Shown: one piece after another, positions 16,914-26,629 of the stretch
Layout: the number at the start of each line of letters is the position of its first letter
Numbering within the stretch: position 1 is the stretch's first letter
Position numbers and translations under genes: made by a program
Notes under the pieces: model-generated
Seen by the model: the letters and a program-made list of their open reading frames with translations, nothing else
Told to the model about the DNA's origin: nothing
Database searches by the model: none
NCBI GenBank assembly: GCA_017619755.1
Contig: JAFZRU010000057.1
Span: 1-64,000, forward strand
Reading direction: 5' to 3'
Length of the DNA stretch: 64,000 nt
Origin: Prevotella sp.
Lineage (GTDB): Bacteria; Bacteroidota; Bacteroidia; Bacteroidales; Bacteroidaceae

Positions 16914-19900
16914 ATGAAGAAATTTTTGGCATTTATCTGTTTGTGGATGGCTTTCACTGCCACCACGCACGCCCAGCAGGCCATCACCGGCCGCGTTGTG
17001 GACAAGGAGACCAAGGAAGGCATGTTCCAAGCCACCTTGCAGCTCCTGAAAAAGGACTCCACTTTTGTCACTGGTGTCTTGTCCAATGACGATGGTTATT
17101 TCAACCTGCCCGTTGAGACTCCCGGTAACTATATCCTCAAAATCACCAGCATAGGCTATGTCACCTATACTAAGGATGTCACCGTGGCAAGTGGCAAGAA
17201 ACTTGAAATGGGCACCATCAGCCTTGGCACCGATGCCATTCTCCTCAAGGAGGTGACAGCGACGGGCATGGCTGCAAAGGTGGTGGTGAAGGAAGACACC
17301 TTTGTCTATAACTCAGCCGCCTACCGCACGCCGGAAGGCTCCGTCGTGGAGGAGCTGGTGAGGAAACTCCCCGGCGCCCAGGTGGACGACGATGGGAAGA
17401 TCACCATCAACGGCAAGCAGGTGAAGAAAATCCTCGTCGATGGCAAGGAGTTTATGACAGGTGACACGCAGACGGCGCTGAAGAACCTTCCCACGTCCAT
17501 TGTGGACAGAATCAAGGCATACGACGAGCGGAGCGACCTCGCACGCATCACCGGCATTGACGATGGTGAGGAGCAGACCGTGCTTGACTTTGGCCTCAAG
17601 GCCGGTATGAACAGGGGATTTTTTGGAAATGTGGACCTCGGCATCGGCACCAAAGGACGTTATGCTGAGCGAGTGATGGCAGCCCTCTTCAAGGACAAGT
17701 ACAGGATCATGCTCATGGGAAGTGCCAACAACGTCAACGACCAAGGCTTCCCCGGTGGCGGTGGCCGTCGAGGCGGTGGCGGAATGGGCGGAATGGGCGG
17801 TGGCGGCCGCAATTCCAACAAGATGATAGGTCTCAACTTCAACTATGAGGATACCGACAAGCTTGAGATGGATGCCAGCGTCAGGTGGAACCACGGCAAC
17901 GGCGATGTCTTCTCGAAGCAGTCAACGCAGAATTTCGTGGGCTCGCAGAGTTTTGACAATAGCATCAGCCAAAACTACACACGCCGCAACTCATGGAACG
18001 GACAGATGCGTTTGGAGTGGATGCCCGACAGCATGACCAACATCATGTTCAGGCCAAGCTTCTCCATCTCTTCGAACGATGGCAACCAGACCAACGTGTC
18101 AGCCACTTTCAACGATGACCCCTACAAGTATGTTGAAGATCCTCTCGACACCTTGGAAATGGCAATCCTTGAGAAGAATGGCATTATGGTCAACGACCAG
18201 AGAACCATCAACCTCTCCTATGGTGAGTCGAAATCCCTCAATGGCATGTTGCAGTACAACCGCAAGCTCAACAACCGAGGGCGCAATGTCACTCTCCGTG
18301 TTGATGGCAACTACAGCGACAACGACAACACCAGCTTCTCCATCAATAGGGTGAATTACTATCAGCTGGGGCTCGATTCCACCTACATGCCTTCGACGAG
18401 GACCAACCGCTACAGCCTCACGCCGAGCACCAGGAAGGGATACTCCCTCCAAACCACTTATACCGAGCCTATTGCTCGCACCATGTTCATGCAGTTGAGC
18501 TACAAATACAGCTACAGCCTGAACGAGAGCGACCGCTCCACCTATGATATCTTGGACAGTGGTATTAGTCCGGGAATGGATTTCGCCAGCATTACACCGA
18601 GATACCGCACTTGGGACCCATACCTCTCCAGGTTATTGCAACCTCTTGACAGTTACAAGGATATCAACTTGAGCCGCTATTCTGAATATACCAACTTCAT
18701 TCATGACATCCAACTCACTTATCGATGGATCCAGCCCAAGTTCCAACTCAATGCCGGATTCTTGGTACAGCCGCAGCGTTCACGTTATGAACAGAATTAT
18801 TTGGGGCTTGATACTGTAACTGTCAGGAATGTGACCAATATGTCGCCGACACTTGACTTCCGCTATCGTTTCAATCAGTTGAGCAACTTGCGCATCCAGT
18901 ATCGTGGAACAACCTCGCAGCCGAGCATGTCCGACCTGTTGGACATCGTCGATGACAGCAACCCGATGAACATCACAAGGGGTAACCCCGGGTTGAAACC
19001 CTCGTTCACCAACAACTTCATGCTCTTCTACAACACCTATCTGCAAGCCCACCAGCGGTCCATCATGTCGTTCGTCAATTTCAGCACCACACGCAACAAC
19101 ATCAGCAACATGGTGACTTATGACAAAAATACCGGTGGACGTACGACACGACCGGAGAACATCAACGGCAACTGGAATGTCAACTCCGCCTTTATGTTCA
19201 ACACCGCCCTCGACAGCGTTGGTTACTGGAATGTCAACACCTTCACCAACTTGAACTATGCCAACAATGTGAGCTACCTGTTCTTGGACAATGTGACGAG
19301 GAAGAACAGCACGCGCACCACGACGGTGATGGAGCGTCTCTCGCTGTCCTATCGCAATTCCTGGATCGAGGTGGAGCCCAATGGTTCGCTCACCTACACC
19401 CATGCCCGCAACAAGTTGCAGAGCAGCAGCGACCTCGACACATGGATGTTCTCATACGGTGTCAACGTTAATCTATACATGCCTTGGGGAACCAGTCTCT
19501 CCACCAGCATCAGCGAGAACTCTCGCAGAGGCTACAACGACAAATCGATGAACAACAACGAACTGTTGTGGAATGCACAGGTTAGCCACGGATTCCTCAA
19601 GGGCAAGGCTTTGACCGTCAGTCTCCAACTCTATGACATCCTCCATCAGCAGAGCAGCTTCAGCCGCGTCATCAACGCCATGCAGCGTAGTGATACGGAA
19701 TACAACACCATCAACAGCTACGCCATGCTGCATGTTATCTACCGCTTCAACGCTTTTGGCGGCAAGCAGGCAAGGCAAGGTATGATGCCGGGTATGATGC
19801 CGGGCATGGGCATGCCTCCGGGTGGAATGCCTGGCGGTGGTCGTCCCGGTGGTAACGGTGGTGGTCGCCCCGGTGGTTTCGGTGGTGGCGGCGGCTTTGG

Positions 19901-19952
19901 CGGTGGCTTCGGTGGCGGCTTCGGCGGCGGACGTCCTGGAGGTGGCTTCTGA
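16914..19952 (+). CDS. TonB-dependent-receptor-like outer-membrane protein with Gly-rich tail
   Basis: Start at ATG 16914 (KKFLAFICLWMAFTATTHAQ signal peptide); an upstream in-frame extension to 16773 has no signal sequence. The 1012-residue product has an N-terminal carboxypeptidase-regulatory-like domain (ITGRVVDKETKEGMFQATLQ), a plug region (PEGSVVEELVRKLPGAQVDD) and a long beta-barrel of the OMP_b-brl_3 type. Two glycine-rich stretches stand out: GGGGRRGGGGMGGMGGGGR-like sequence near residue 285, and a ~60-residue tail of GMMPG and GGGFGG repeats after the last barrel strand. No SusD partner follows. Substrate unknown; a strong terminator ends the unit. Confidence 0.85.
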   Translation: MKKFLAFICLWMAFTATTHAQQAITGRVVDKETKEGMFQATLQLLKKDSTFVTGVLSNDDGYFNLPVETPGNYILKITSIGYVTYTKDVTVASGKKLEMGTISLGTDAILLKEVTATGMAAKVVVKEDTFVYNSAAYRTPEGSVVEELVRKLPGAQVDDDGKITINGKQVKKILVDGKEFMTGDTQTALKNLPTSIVDRIKAYDERSDLARITGIDDGEEQTVLDFGLKAGMNRGFFGNVDLGIGTKGRYAERVMAALFKDKYRIMLMGSANNVNDQGFPGGGGRRGGGGMGGMGGGGRNSNKMIGLNFNYEDTDKLEMDASVRWNHGNGDVFSKQSTQNFVGSQSFDNSISQNYTRRNSWNGQMRLEWMPDSMTNIMFRPSFSISSNDGNQTNVSATFNDDPYKYVEDPLDTLEMAILEKNGIMVNDQRTINLSYGESKSLNGMLQYNRKLNNRGRNVTLRVDGNYSDNDNTSFSINRVNYYQLGLDSTYMPSTRTNRYSLTPSTRKGYSLQTTYTEPIARTMFMQLSYKYSYSLNESDRSTYDILDSGISPGMDFASITPRYRTWDPYLSRLLQPLDSYKDINLSRYSEYTNFIHDIQLTYRWIQPKFQLNAGFLVQPQRSRYEQNYLGLDTVTVRNVTNMSPTLDFRYRFNQLSNLRIQYRGTTSQPSMSDLLDIVDDSNPMNITRGNPGLKPSFTNNFMLFYNTYLQAHQRSIMSFVNFSTTRNNISNMVTYDKNTGGRTTRPENINGNWNVNSAFMFNTALDSVGYWNVNTFTNLNYANNVSYLFLDNVTRKNSTRTTTVMERLSLSYRNSWIEVEPNGSLTYTHARNKLQSSSDLDTWMFSYGVNVNLYMPWGTSLSTSISENSRRGYNDKSMNNNELLWNAQVSHGFLKGKALTVSLQLYDILHQQSSFSRVINAMQRSDTEYNTINSYAMLHVIYRFNAFGGKQARQGMMPGMMPGMGMPPGGMPGGGRPGGNGGGRPGGFGGGGGFGGGFGGGFGGGRPGGGF

Positions 19953-19980
19953 TACCATTGATTATTCCGGTTACTCCGAT

Positions 19981-20026
19981 AAAAAACCGGCCATCGTCCT
20001 CAAAAGGGCGATGGCCGGTTTTTTTT
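19981..20026. terminator. Bidirectional terminator
   Basis: ACCGGCCATCG pairs with CGATGGCCGGT (stem 19986-19996 with 20009-20019), with A6 on the left and T8 on the right. It sits between the convergent receptor and hslR genes. Confidence 0.9.
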
Positions 20027-20042
20027 GCATCAAGGCAGGTCT

Positions 20043-20465
20043 TCATTCTTCATCCTCGTCATCTTCGTCGAAGAAGCCGAAGAGGGAAGGCTCCACGAAG
20101 GCGTCCATCTGACGGCGGTCCTTCTTCGTGGGGCGACCGGTGCCTCGGGCGCGGTCCACAAAGCCGCTGATACGGCTCATCTCCAAAATCTCATATTGCT
20201 TCGGGTCGGTCACGTTCTCGTAAATCTCCGGGACAAGTTTCGCACCCACACGGTGCTCTATGCATTGTAGGATGCGGAACGAGTAGGTCACGGGAGGTTT
20301 CTTCACGTCCACCACTTCGCCCGCCTTCACCAAGCGGGAGGGCTTCACGTTCATGCCGCCTATGGTCACGCGGCCGCTCTTGCAAGCCTCTGCCGCTATC
20401 GAACGGGTCTTGAAAATACGGGCGGCCCAGAGCCATTTGTCAATTCGTGCTTCAAGCGTGCTCAT
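20043..20465 (-). CDS. hslR: S4-domain RNA-binding protein (Hsp15-like)
   Basis: A small RNA-binding protein of the Hsp15 type, which in E. coli recycles stalled 50S subunits carrying peptidyl-tRNA. Start at ATG 20465 (STLEARIDKWLWAARIFKTR), the usual beginning of the family; 140 residues. The S4 motif spans ~6-60 (ACKSGRVTIGGMNVKPSRLV). The C-terminus is acidic (FFDEDDEDEE). It overlaps the end of pth by 14 bp, fitting a shared role in peptidyl-tRNA rescue. Confidence 0.88.
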   Translation of the reverse strand: MSTLEARIDKWLWAARIFKTRSIAAEACKSGRVTIGGMNVKPSRLVKAGEVVDVKKPPVTYSFRILQCIEHRVGAKLVPEIYENVTDPKQYEILEMSRISGFVDRARGTGRPTKKDRRQMDAFVEPSLFGFFDEDDEDEE

Positions 20466-21060
20466 CGGAAGAAGAAGTAGAAGGTGGGACGGCAAGCTTA
20501 CGCTTGTTGTAATGGTTCATCGTATAGTCGATGCCGACAAGGACGAAACTTTTCACCATCTCGACCGCCGTGTCGATGCTCGGCTGCAACTGCTCCAACT
20601 CCTCCGCGCAGAAACGCCCCAGCACGTAGTCAACCTGCGCCCCTCGGGGAAAATCGTTGCCGATGCCGATGCGAAGGCGGGCGTATTGCTGCCCTATGAG
20701 TTGCTGGATATGCCCCAAGCCGTTGTGCGTGCCAGCGCTTCCGTTGCCCTTCAAGCGGATGCCACCAAGGGGGAGGGAGAGATCATCGACAACGACTAAA
20801 AGTCGCGATTCATCCACCTTCTCCTTGTTCAACCAATAACGGACAGCGTTGCCGCTCAGGTTCATATAGGTCGTTGGTTTTAGCAGGAACAATTTTCGAC
20901 CGCGAAGGGAGGTCTCTGCCACATAGCCGTAGCGGCGGTCGTCGAAAACAATATTGGACGCCTTGGCGAAGGCGTCCAATACCATGTATCCTATGTTGTG
21001 GCGGGTGCCGGCATATTCCGCGCCGGGATTTCCCAACCCAACAATCAGGTATTTGTCCAT
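20452..21060 (-). CDS. pth: Peptidyl-tRNA hydrolase
   Basis: Releases peptides from prematurely dropped peptidyl-tRNA. The 202-residue product has the N-terminal VGLGNPGAEYAGTRHNIGYM with N11 and catalytic H21, and VVVDDLSLPLGGIRLKGNGS followed by AGTHNGLGHI with the conserved Asp and Asn. Length is normal. It is 47 bp behind rplY and overlaps hslR, forming a translation-quality operon. Confidence 0.95.
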   Translation of the reverse strand: MDKYLIVGLGNPGAEYAGTRHNIGYMVLDAFAKASNIVFDDRRYGYVAETSLRGRKLFLLKPTTYMNLSGNAVRYWLNKEKVDESRLLVVVDDLSLPLGGIRLKGNGSAGTHNGLGHIQQLIGQQYARLRIGIGNDFPRGAQVDYVLGRFCAEELEQLQPSIDTAVEMVKSFVLVGIDYTMNHYNKRKLAVPPSTSSSDEHA

Positions 21061-21107
21061 TGCGATGCTCTTTCATTGGCCCGACGGGATGCCGGGGCGG
21101 TGAATGC

Positions 21108-21716
21108 TTACTCCTCGGCGGCCTCCTCAGTGGCGGCGGCGTTCTTCGAGGCGGCGCGTGTCATCTTGATGGAGCATACCACGACCTCCTTGCTGGTGGC
21201 AAACTCAAGGCCTTCGTAGCTCAAATCGCCAACCTTGATGCTCTTGCCAATCAACAGATGGGTGACGTCCACGTCAAGCTGCTCTGGAATCTGCTGGAAG
21301 GGAGCGGTGACCTCGATTTTGCGGATGGACAAGTTCATACGACCACCATCGCGGATACCTTGGGCAAGACCCACCAAGTGCACGGGAATGCCGATGGTGA
21401 GAGGCTTCTCCTCGTTGATCTCATAAAAGTCGATGTGAAGCACGGCGTCGGTGGTGGGGTGGAACTGCAGCTCCTTCATGACAGCCGTATGGTGCTCGCC
21501 GTCGATGTCGAGGTTGATCACGTAAACGTGGGGGGTGTAAATCACCTTGCGCAAGTCGGTGGCGGCGACGGCGAAAGCCATCGCCTCGGGCTTGCCGTTC
21601 TCATCGCGAGCCTCGCCATAGAGATTGCAGGGCACCAAGCCCTCCTTACGCATCTGTTTCGTGGCCTTCTTGCCGGTAGCGGCGCGTTTCTGGCCTTTCA
21701 AACTGATTTCTTTCAT
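21108..21716 (-). CDS. rplY: 50S ribosomal protein L25, CTC form
   Basis: Binds 5S rRNA. The 202-residue product has the L25 domain (~1-95) with GKKATKQMRKEGLVPCNLYG and a C-terminal TL5/CTC beta domain, ending in an Ala/Glu-rich tail (KNAAATEEAAEE). First gene of rplY-pth-hslR with its own -7 box at 21807. Confidence 0.94.
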   Translation of the reverse strand: MKEISLKGQKRAATGKKATKQMRKEGLVPCNLYGEARDENGKPEAMAFAVAATDLRKVIYTPHVYVINLDIDGEHHTAVMKELQFHPTTDAVLHIDFYEINEEKPLTIGIPVHLVGLAQGIRDGGRMNLSIRKIEVTAPFQQIPEQLDVDVTHLLIGKSIKVGDLSYEGLEFATSKEVVVCSIKMTRAASKNAAATEEAAEE

Positions 21717-21806
21717 ACTTTTTTTAATGTGTTACTCTAAATTAAGTGATTGGGTTGCTTAATTCGCCATCACACGAAACGGTAGAGCCGTTGTGCAAAA
21801 AGCGGT

Positions 21807-21815
21807 GCAAAGGTA
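21807..21815 (-). promoter_or_regulatory. -7 promoter box for rplY-pth-hslR
   Basis: TACCTTTGC on the minus strand, 90 nt before the rplY ATG. Confidence 0.55.
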
Positions 21816-21910
21816 AGCAAATATTCCCGAATATGGAAAACCAAACAGGGATTTTTCATCTAAACTCACACATTTTTTCCCGATTTCTTGCAAATAACGA
21901 TGAAAATACG

Positions 21911-21919
21911 TATTTTTGC
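21911..21919 (+). promoter_or_regulatory. -7 promoter box for the nusB operon
   Basis: TATTTTTGC matches TAnnTTTG, 53 nt before the nusB ATG and divergent from the rplY promoter. Confidence 0.6.
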
Positions 21920-21972
21920 ATCATTGTTTCGCAAATATCAAAAACACAAACGTCTAATTCTTACGATTTCAC

Positions 21973-22923
21973 ATGATAAACAGGGAATTAATCAGAATCA
22001 AAGTCGTACAGCTCACATACGCCTATTACCAAAATGGCAGCAACAACCTCACCAAAGCTGAGAACGAACTGATTTACAGCCTTTCCATGTCATATTCCCT
22101 CTACAACTATATGCTCATGCTCATCGTGGCTATCTCCAAGGAGATGAGACATAGGGTAGAGGTGGCGACCAACAGGGCGAAGAGAGAGAACACCGAGCCG
22201 CCTACAACCAAGTTTGTTGACAACAGGTTTGCAAGGCAGTTGGAGGACAACCTTATGCTCCTCGACTTCGCCGACGAGCAGAAACTCTCATGGGCAGAGG
22301 ACATCGAGTTCGTAAGGAAATTGTGCAACATGGTGGAGCAAAGCCAGATTTACCAGGAATACTTGGGAGAGGAGGAGAGCTCCTACGAGGCCGACCGCGA
22401 GGTGTGGAGAAAACTTTACAAGGCCATCATTCAGGAAAACGATGACCTCGACGCACTTCTTGAGGAGAAAAGCCTGTATTGGAACGACGACAAGGAGGTG
22501 GTGGACACTTTTGTACTCAAAACCATCAAGAGGTTCGACCCGGCAAACGGAAAGAAGCAGGAACTGCTGCCTGAATACGACGACGAGGAGGACAAGGTCT
22601 TCGCATGCAAGCTCTTCAGGGCCACCATTCTCAATGCCGACCAGTATCAGCGTTACATGAGCGACGCCTCTCGCAACTGGGACTTCTCCCGTTTGGCGTA
22701 CATGGATGTCGTCATCATGCAAATTGCCATAGCAGAGATGATGACCTTCCCCAACATTCCTGTCAGCGTCACCATCAATGAGTTCGTTGACTTGGCCAAA
22801 CTCTACAGCACGTTCAAGAGCGGGGGGTACATCAACGGGATGCTCGACACCATCGCCCGCTTCCTCATCGACTGCGGAGAACTAAAGAAAACCATCGACC
22901 CGCCCAAGCCAAGGAGATTCTAA
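21973..22923 (+). CDS. nusB: NusB-family antitermination factor, long form
   Basis: NusB binds boxA RNA with NusE during rRNA antitermination. Here the C-terminal ~130 residues match the family (LAYMDVVIMQIAIAEMMTFP, TINEFVDLAKLYSTFKSGGY, then INGMLDTIARF). The protein has 316 residues against ~140 in E. coli, because a helical N-terminal half (INRELIRIKVVQLTYAYYQN...) precedes it; this long form is what I expect in Bacteroidetes. It leads the yajC-ybbR-coaE-DUF5606-pepT run, with gaps of 48 bp or less. Confidence 0.9.
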   Translation: MINRELIRIKVVQLTYAYYQNGSNNLTKAENELIYSLSMSYSLYNYMLMLIVAISKEMRHRVEVATNRAKRENTEPPTTKFVDNRFARQLEDNLMLLDFADEQKLSWAEDIEFVRKLCNMVEQSQIYQEYLGEEESSYEADREVWRKLYKAIIQENDDLDALLEEKSLYWNDDKEVVDTFVLKTIKRFDPANGKKQELLPEYDDEEDKVFACKLFRATILNADQYQRYMSDASRNWDFSRLAYMDVVIMQIAIAEMMTFPNIPVSVTINEFVDLAKLYSTFKSGGYINGMLDTIARFLIDCGELKKTIDPPKPRRF

Positions 22924-22971
22924 GCATGGGAGGGAAAAGAAAACAAACATCACAAATAAAATAGAAAAAAC

Positions 22972-23289
22972 ATGAACATTCATTTCGCACTTGCAGCGCA
23001 ATCAGCAGCCGGAGGCGGTTTCGACTTCCTCCTCATCATGCTGGTCGTATTCGGCATCATGTGGTTCTTCATGATCAGACCACAACAGAAAAAGCAGAAG
23101 GAAATACGGAATTTCCAAAATACATTGGAAAAGGGAGCCAAGGTGGTCACCGGAGGGGGCATTTACGGCACCGTCAGCCGCATCGACACTGAGACTGGAA
23201 AGGTGGAGGTGGAGATTGCCAAAGGGGTTGTCGTCTCTGTGGACAGGTCATACGTCTTCGCAGACTCCAAAGCCCTGCAACCCACGTGA
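22972..23289 (+). CDS. yajC: Preprotein translocase subunit YajC
   Basis: A single-span inner-membrane accessory of the Sec-DF translocase. The 105-residue product has one transmembrane helix (FDFLLIMLVVFGIMWFFMIR) followed by PQQKKQKEIRNFQNTLEKG and GAKVVTGGGIYGTVSRID, the diagnostic YajC motif. Its stop overlaps an alternative GTG start of the next gene. Confidence 0.95.
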   Translation: MNIHFALAAQSAAGGGFDFLLIMLVVFGIMWFFMIRPQQKKQKEIRNFQNTLEKGAKVVTGGGIYGTVSRIDTETGKVEVEIAKGVVVSVDRSYVFADSKALQPT

Positions 23290-23306
23290 CCCTACCCAAG
23301 AACATC

Positions 23307-24287
23307 ATGAGAGGCTCAAGAAAGGATGTCAACAAAACGTTAAGGAACTTCTTTCTCTGGATCAAGAGCAAGGAGTTTCTCGTTTTTTTGTTCTTCCTTC
23401 TTGTCAGCGGACTTTTCTGGGTGGTGCTGGCTGTCAAGGAGCCGGCCGAGAAGGAGATAGAGTTGCTCTTCACCGTCACCAACCAACCCTCCAACGTTGT
23501 CATCACAAGCGAAAAGGTGGACACCATCAAAGTCATTGTCAGGGACAATGGCTACAACCTTATCGGATATTTATTCGAAAGGCCCGAGCCCATTCAAATC
23601 AAGTTCGCATCATACGCCAAGGATGACGGGAAAATATCCGTCAACAACGCGGAGCTGATCAAGTTGGTGAGGAAAAGACTGGAACGGTCGGCGGAAATCG
23701 TGGCCATCAAACCCGAGAGATTGGAACTCTATTTCAACTATGGAGACAACAAGGTGGTGCCAGTGGCCCTCGACGCCGACATCAAGGCCGCCGACAAGTA
23801 TTTCATCACTCTCAAGAGATTGGAACCCGACACTGTCAAAATCTATGCCTCCAAGGACATTCTGGCTTCCATCGACTCCGCCAAGACAAGGTACACACGC
23901 ATCACCAACATCTCCGGGGAGACCACCTATCACGTAGCATTGAAGAAAATCAACGGGGTGAAATACGAACCGGCACAGGTGACGCTCCACGTCAATGCCG
24001 ACTTGCAGAGAGATGTCACGCTCGACGTTCCCGTGGAGATGGTTAACGTGCCAGACAGCGTCTTGTTGAGAGTGTTCCCATCGAAAGTCCGCGTCTCGTT
24101 TGTCACCGGCACCAGTTTGGTGGACAACATCTCTGCCGAGGACTTCAGGGTGGAGGTGGACTACAACGACGTGGAGCAGAACACCGACCAGAAGACACTG
24201 CCGCTGAAGCTCGTGACAAGCCCCAGCATGGCCAAGAGGCCAAAGATGGAGACCACAAAAGTGGACTATCTCATAGAGAAACTCTAA
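23307..24287 (+). CDS. YbbR-like domain membrane protein
   Basis: A 326-residue protein with one N-terminal transmembrane helix (EFLVFLFFLLVSGLFWVVLA) and extracytoplasmic YbbR-like repeats (~45-320). In Firmicutes YbbR/CdaR proteins regulate c-di-AMP synthase; in Bacteroidetes the role is unclear. I take ATG 23307 (RGSRKDVNKTLRNFF); a GTG at 23286 overlapping the yajC stop is the alternative. It ends 1 bp before coaE. Confidence 0.8.
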   Translation: MRGSRKDVNKTLRNFFLWIKSKEFLVFLFFLLVSGLFWVVLAVKEPAEKEIELLFTVTNQPSNVVITSEKVDTIKVIVRDNGYNLIGYLFERPEPIQIKFASYAKDDGKISVNNAELIKLVRKRLERSAEIVAIKPERLELYFNYGDNKVVPVALDADIKAADKYFITLKRLEPDTVKIYASKDILASIDSAKTRYTRITNISGETTYHVALKKINGVKYEPAQVTLHVNADLQRDVTLDVPVEMVNVPDSVLLRVFPSKVRVSFVTGTSLVDNISAEDFRVEVDYNDVEQNTDQKTLPLKLVTSPSMAKRPKMETTKVDYLIEKL

Positions 24288-24288
24288 G

Positions 24289-24867
24289 ATGGAGACAAAA
24301 GTGGCTGTCACCGGTGGCATAGGAAGCGGTAAGTCGCACGTATGCCATTTGCTCTCCCAAAGGGGGGTGAGGGTGTATGACTGCGATGCCGCTGCCAAGC
24401 GCCTCATGCGGTGCGACCCTGAAATCAAGAGTCGCCTCACTGCTCTCGTGGGAAGCGACGCCTACATCGACGGCTCGCTCAACAAGGCGGCCATCGCGCA
24501 ATTCATCATGGCCGGGGAGGAAAACGTCGGCAAGGTGAACAGCATCGTCCATCCCGCCGTGGCGAGGGACTTCATCAACTCTGGCATGAAATGGATGGAG
24601 TGCGCCATACTCTTCGAAAGCGGTTTCCAACAGTATGTCGATGTCGTGGTGTGCGTCACCGCGCCTTTGGAAACACGCATCAGGCGAGTCGTCAACAGAG
24701 ACGGCATCTCCACGGAGAAGGCTTTGGAGTGGATGGCCAGGCAGTGGCCACAGGAGCAAGTGGCTGCGCATAGCCATTTCATCATCGTCAACGACGGCAT
24801 CACAGACATCGACCCGCAAATCAACAGGCTCTTCGAATATCTTGGAGAGACAGAACAACATTTTTAA
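24289..24867 (+). CDS. coaE: Dephospho-CoA kinase
   Basis: Last step of CoA synthesis: ATP-dependent 3'-phosphorylation of dephospho-CoA. The 192-residue product has the P-loop GGIGSGKS (9-16), DCDAAAKRLM with the conserved Asp, and the lid region LETRIRRVVNRDG. It follows the YbbR gene by 1 bp and precedes the DUF5606 gene by 22 bp. Confidence 0.94.
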   Translation: METKVAVTGGIGSGKSHVCHLLSQRGVRVYDCDAAAKRLMRCDPEIKSRLTALVGSDAYIDGSLNKAAIAQFIMAGEENVGKVNSIVHPAVARDFINSGMKWMECAILFESGFQQYVDVVVCVTAPLETRIRRVVNRDGISTEKALEWMARQWPQEQVAAHSHFIIVNDGITDIDPQINRLFEYLGETEQHF

Positions 24868-24889
24868 CGACCATACAACAACAAGGAAA

Positions 24890-25333
24890 ATGAAAGAAAC
24901 CATCATGTCCATAGCCGGAAAGCCAGGGCTTTACAAACTGGTGTCAAGAGGAAAGAACAACCTTGTAGTGGAGACGTTGGACAACACGAAAAGGAGAATG
25001 CCCGTCTTCAACTCCAGCAGGCCCGTCAGCTTGGCCGACATCGCCATTTACACTGAAACCGAAGACGTGCCACTCATGAAGGTGCTGCTCGCTGTCAAGG
25101 AAAAGGAGGAGGCCAAGCCTTGCTCCATCAACTACAAGAAAGCTTCAGGGCCGGAACTCAGGGAGTATTTCGCAGAAATACTGCCCAATTTCGACCGTGA
25201 CCGCGTGCATGACAGCGACATCAGGAAACTCCTCCAGTGGTACAACATTCTCGTGGAGGCAGGCCTCACCGACTTCGAGGAAGACCTGCAACCCACCGAG
25301 GGCGACAACATCGACGACCGAAAGGAGCAATAG
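24890..25333 (+). CDS. DUF5606-like conserved protein
   Basis: Start at ATG 24890 (KETIMSIAGKPGLYKLVSRG), because the upstream in-frame part overlaps coaE. The 147-residue product has an SH3-like N-terminal half (IYTETEDVPLMKVLLAVK) and a helical C-terminal half (LREYFAEILPNFDRDRVHDS, IRKLLQWYNILVEAG). From memory this matches a Bacteroidetes family of unknown function that commonly follows coaE. It ends 3 bp before pepT. Confidence 0.75.
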   Translation: MKETIMSIAGKPGLYKLVSRGKNNLVVETLDNTKRRMPVFNSSRPVSLADIAIYTETEDVPLMKVLLAVKEKEEAKPCSINYKKASGPELREYFAEILPNFDRDRVHDSDIRKLLQWYNILVEAGLTDFEEDLQPTEGDNIDDRKEQ

Positions 25334-25336
25334 AAT

Positions 25337-26566
25337 ATGAACAAGCAACTCGTTGAGAGATTTATCAACTACACCAAGTTCGACACTCAGTCGAGCGAGG
25401 ATTCCACTACCGTGCCAAGCACTTCCAAGCAACTCGTCTTCGCAGAATACCTGCGCAAGGAATTGGAGAAGGAGGGACTCTCCGACGTGGAAATGGATGA
25501 CAAGGGATATGTCTATGCCACGCTCAAGGCCAACACCAAGCGAAAGGCACCCGTCATCGGCTTCATCTCGCATTACGACACCAGTCCCGACTGTAGCGGA
25601 TGTGGTGTCAAGCCACGTATCGTGGAGAATTACGACGGGGGAGACATCACCTTGTCTGAAGGCATCGTGTCGTCACCCAAGAAGTTTCCCGAACTGACCG
25701 CACACGTGGGGGAAGACCTCATCGTCACCGACGGGAAGACGCTCCTCGGAGCCGACGACAAGGCCGGCATCGCTGAAATCGTGCAGGCTCTATGCTTCCT
25801 GCGCGACCATGACGAGATAGAGCATGGAGACATCAGGGTGGCTTTCAACCCCGATGAGGAAATAGGAATGGGAGCGCACCATTTCGACGTGGAGAAATTC
25901 GGATGCCAATGGGCCTACACCATCGACGGCGGAGACCTCGGAGAACTGGAGTTCGAGAATTTTAACGCTGCGTCGGCCAAGGTGAAAATCAAGGGAGTGA
26001 GTGTGCATCCCGGCTATGCCAAGGGGAAGATGGTGAACGCCAACCGCTTGGCGGCGGAGTTCGCAGCACTCCTGCCCCAGGACGAAACCCCGGAGGCCAC
26101 GGAAGGCTACCAGGGCTTCTACCACCTCCTCGGCATACAGTCCAACATCGAGGGAGCGCAGCTCAGCTACATCATTCGAGACCACGACAGGGAGAAGTTC
26201 GAGGCCAGGAAGAAGGTCGTCCAACAGTGTGGAAAGGCCATCAACGACAAGTATGGTGAGGGCACGTGCCAGGTGGAGGTTAGTGACCAATACTACAACA
26301 TGAAGGAGAAAATCGACCCCAACATGCACGTCATCGACCTTGTCCTCATGGCCATGCAGCAGTGCGGCGTGCCGCCCAAGGTGATGCCCATCCGAGGTGG
26401 CACCGACGGAGCACAACTGTCGTTCAAGGGTCTGCCATGCCCCAACATCTTCGCAGGAGGGGTCAATTTCCACGGGCCTTTCGAGTTCGTTTCCATACAA
26501 GTCATGGAGAAAGCCATGGAAGTCATCGTGAAAATTTGCGAACTCACTGCACACTACAACGATTGA
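25337..26566 (+). CDS. pepT: Peptidase T (tripeptide aminopeptidase)
   Basis: A dizinc M20B exopeptidase removing the N-terminal residue of tripeptides in the cytoplasm. In 409 residues it shows [14 protein letters not shown] (H79 and D81), [14 protein letters not shown] (bridging Asp), [16 protein letters not shown] (catalytic and metal Glu) and [15 protein letters not shown] (last metal His). Length is typical. It closes the nusB run and is followed by a terminator hairpin. Confidence 0.94.
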   Translation: MNKQLVERFINYTKFDTQSSEDSTTVPSTSKQLVFAEYLRKELEKEGLSDVEMDDKGYVYATLKANTKRKAPVIGFISHYDTSPDCSGCGVKPRIVENYDGGDITLSEGIVSSPKKFPELTAHVGEDLIVTDGKTLLGADDKAGIAEIVQALCFLRDHDEIEHGDIRVAFNPDEEIGMGAHHFDVEKFGCQWAYTIDGGDLGELEFENFNAASAKVKIKGVSVHPGYAKGKMVNANRLAAEFAALLPQDETPEATEGYQGFYHLLGIQSNIEGAQLSYIIRDHDREKFEARKKVVQQCGKAINDKYGEGTCQVEVSDQYYNMKEKIDPNMHVIDLVLMAMQQCGVPPKVMPIRGGTDGAQLSFKGLPCPNIFAGGVNFHGPFEFVSIQVMEKAMEVIVKICELTAHYND

Positions 26567-26577
26567 TATCAACCTGT

Positions 26578-26609
26578 GACGGTTGGCCGCTGGTCAACCG
26601 TCTTTTTTT
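26578..26609 (+). terminator. Terminator after pepT
   Basis: GACGGTTG (26578-26585) pairs with CAACCGTC (26595-26602), followed by seven T. It lies 12 bp after the pepT stop. Confidence 0.85.
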
Positions 26610-26629
26610 CATCCAATACCTCAAGCAGA

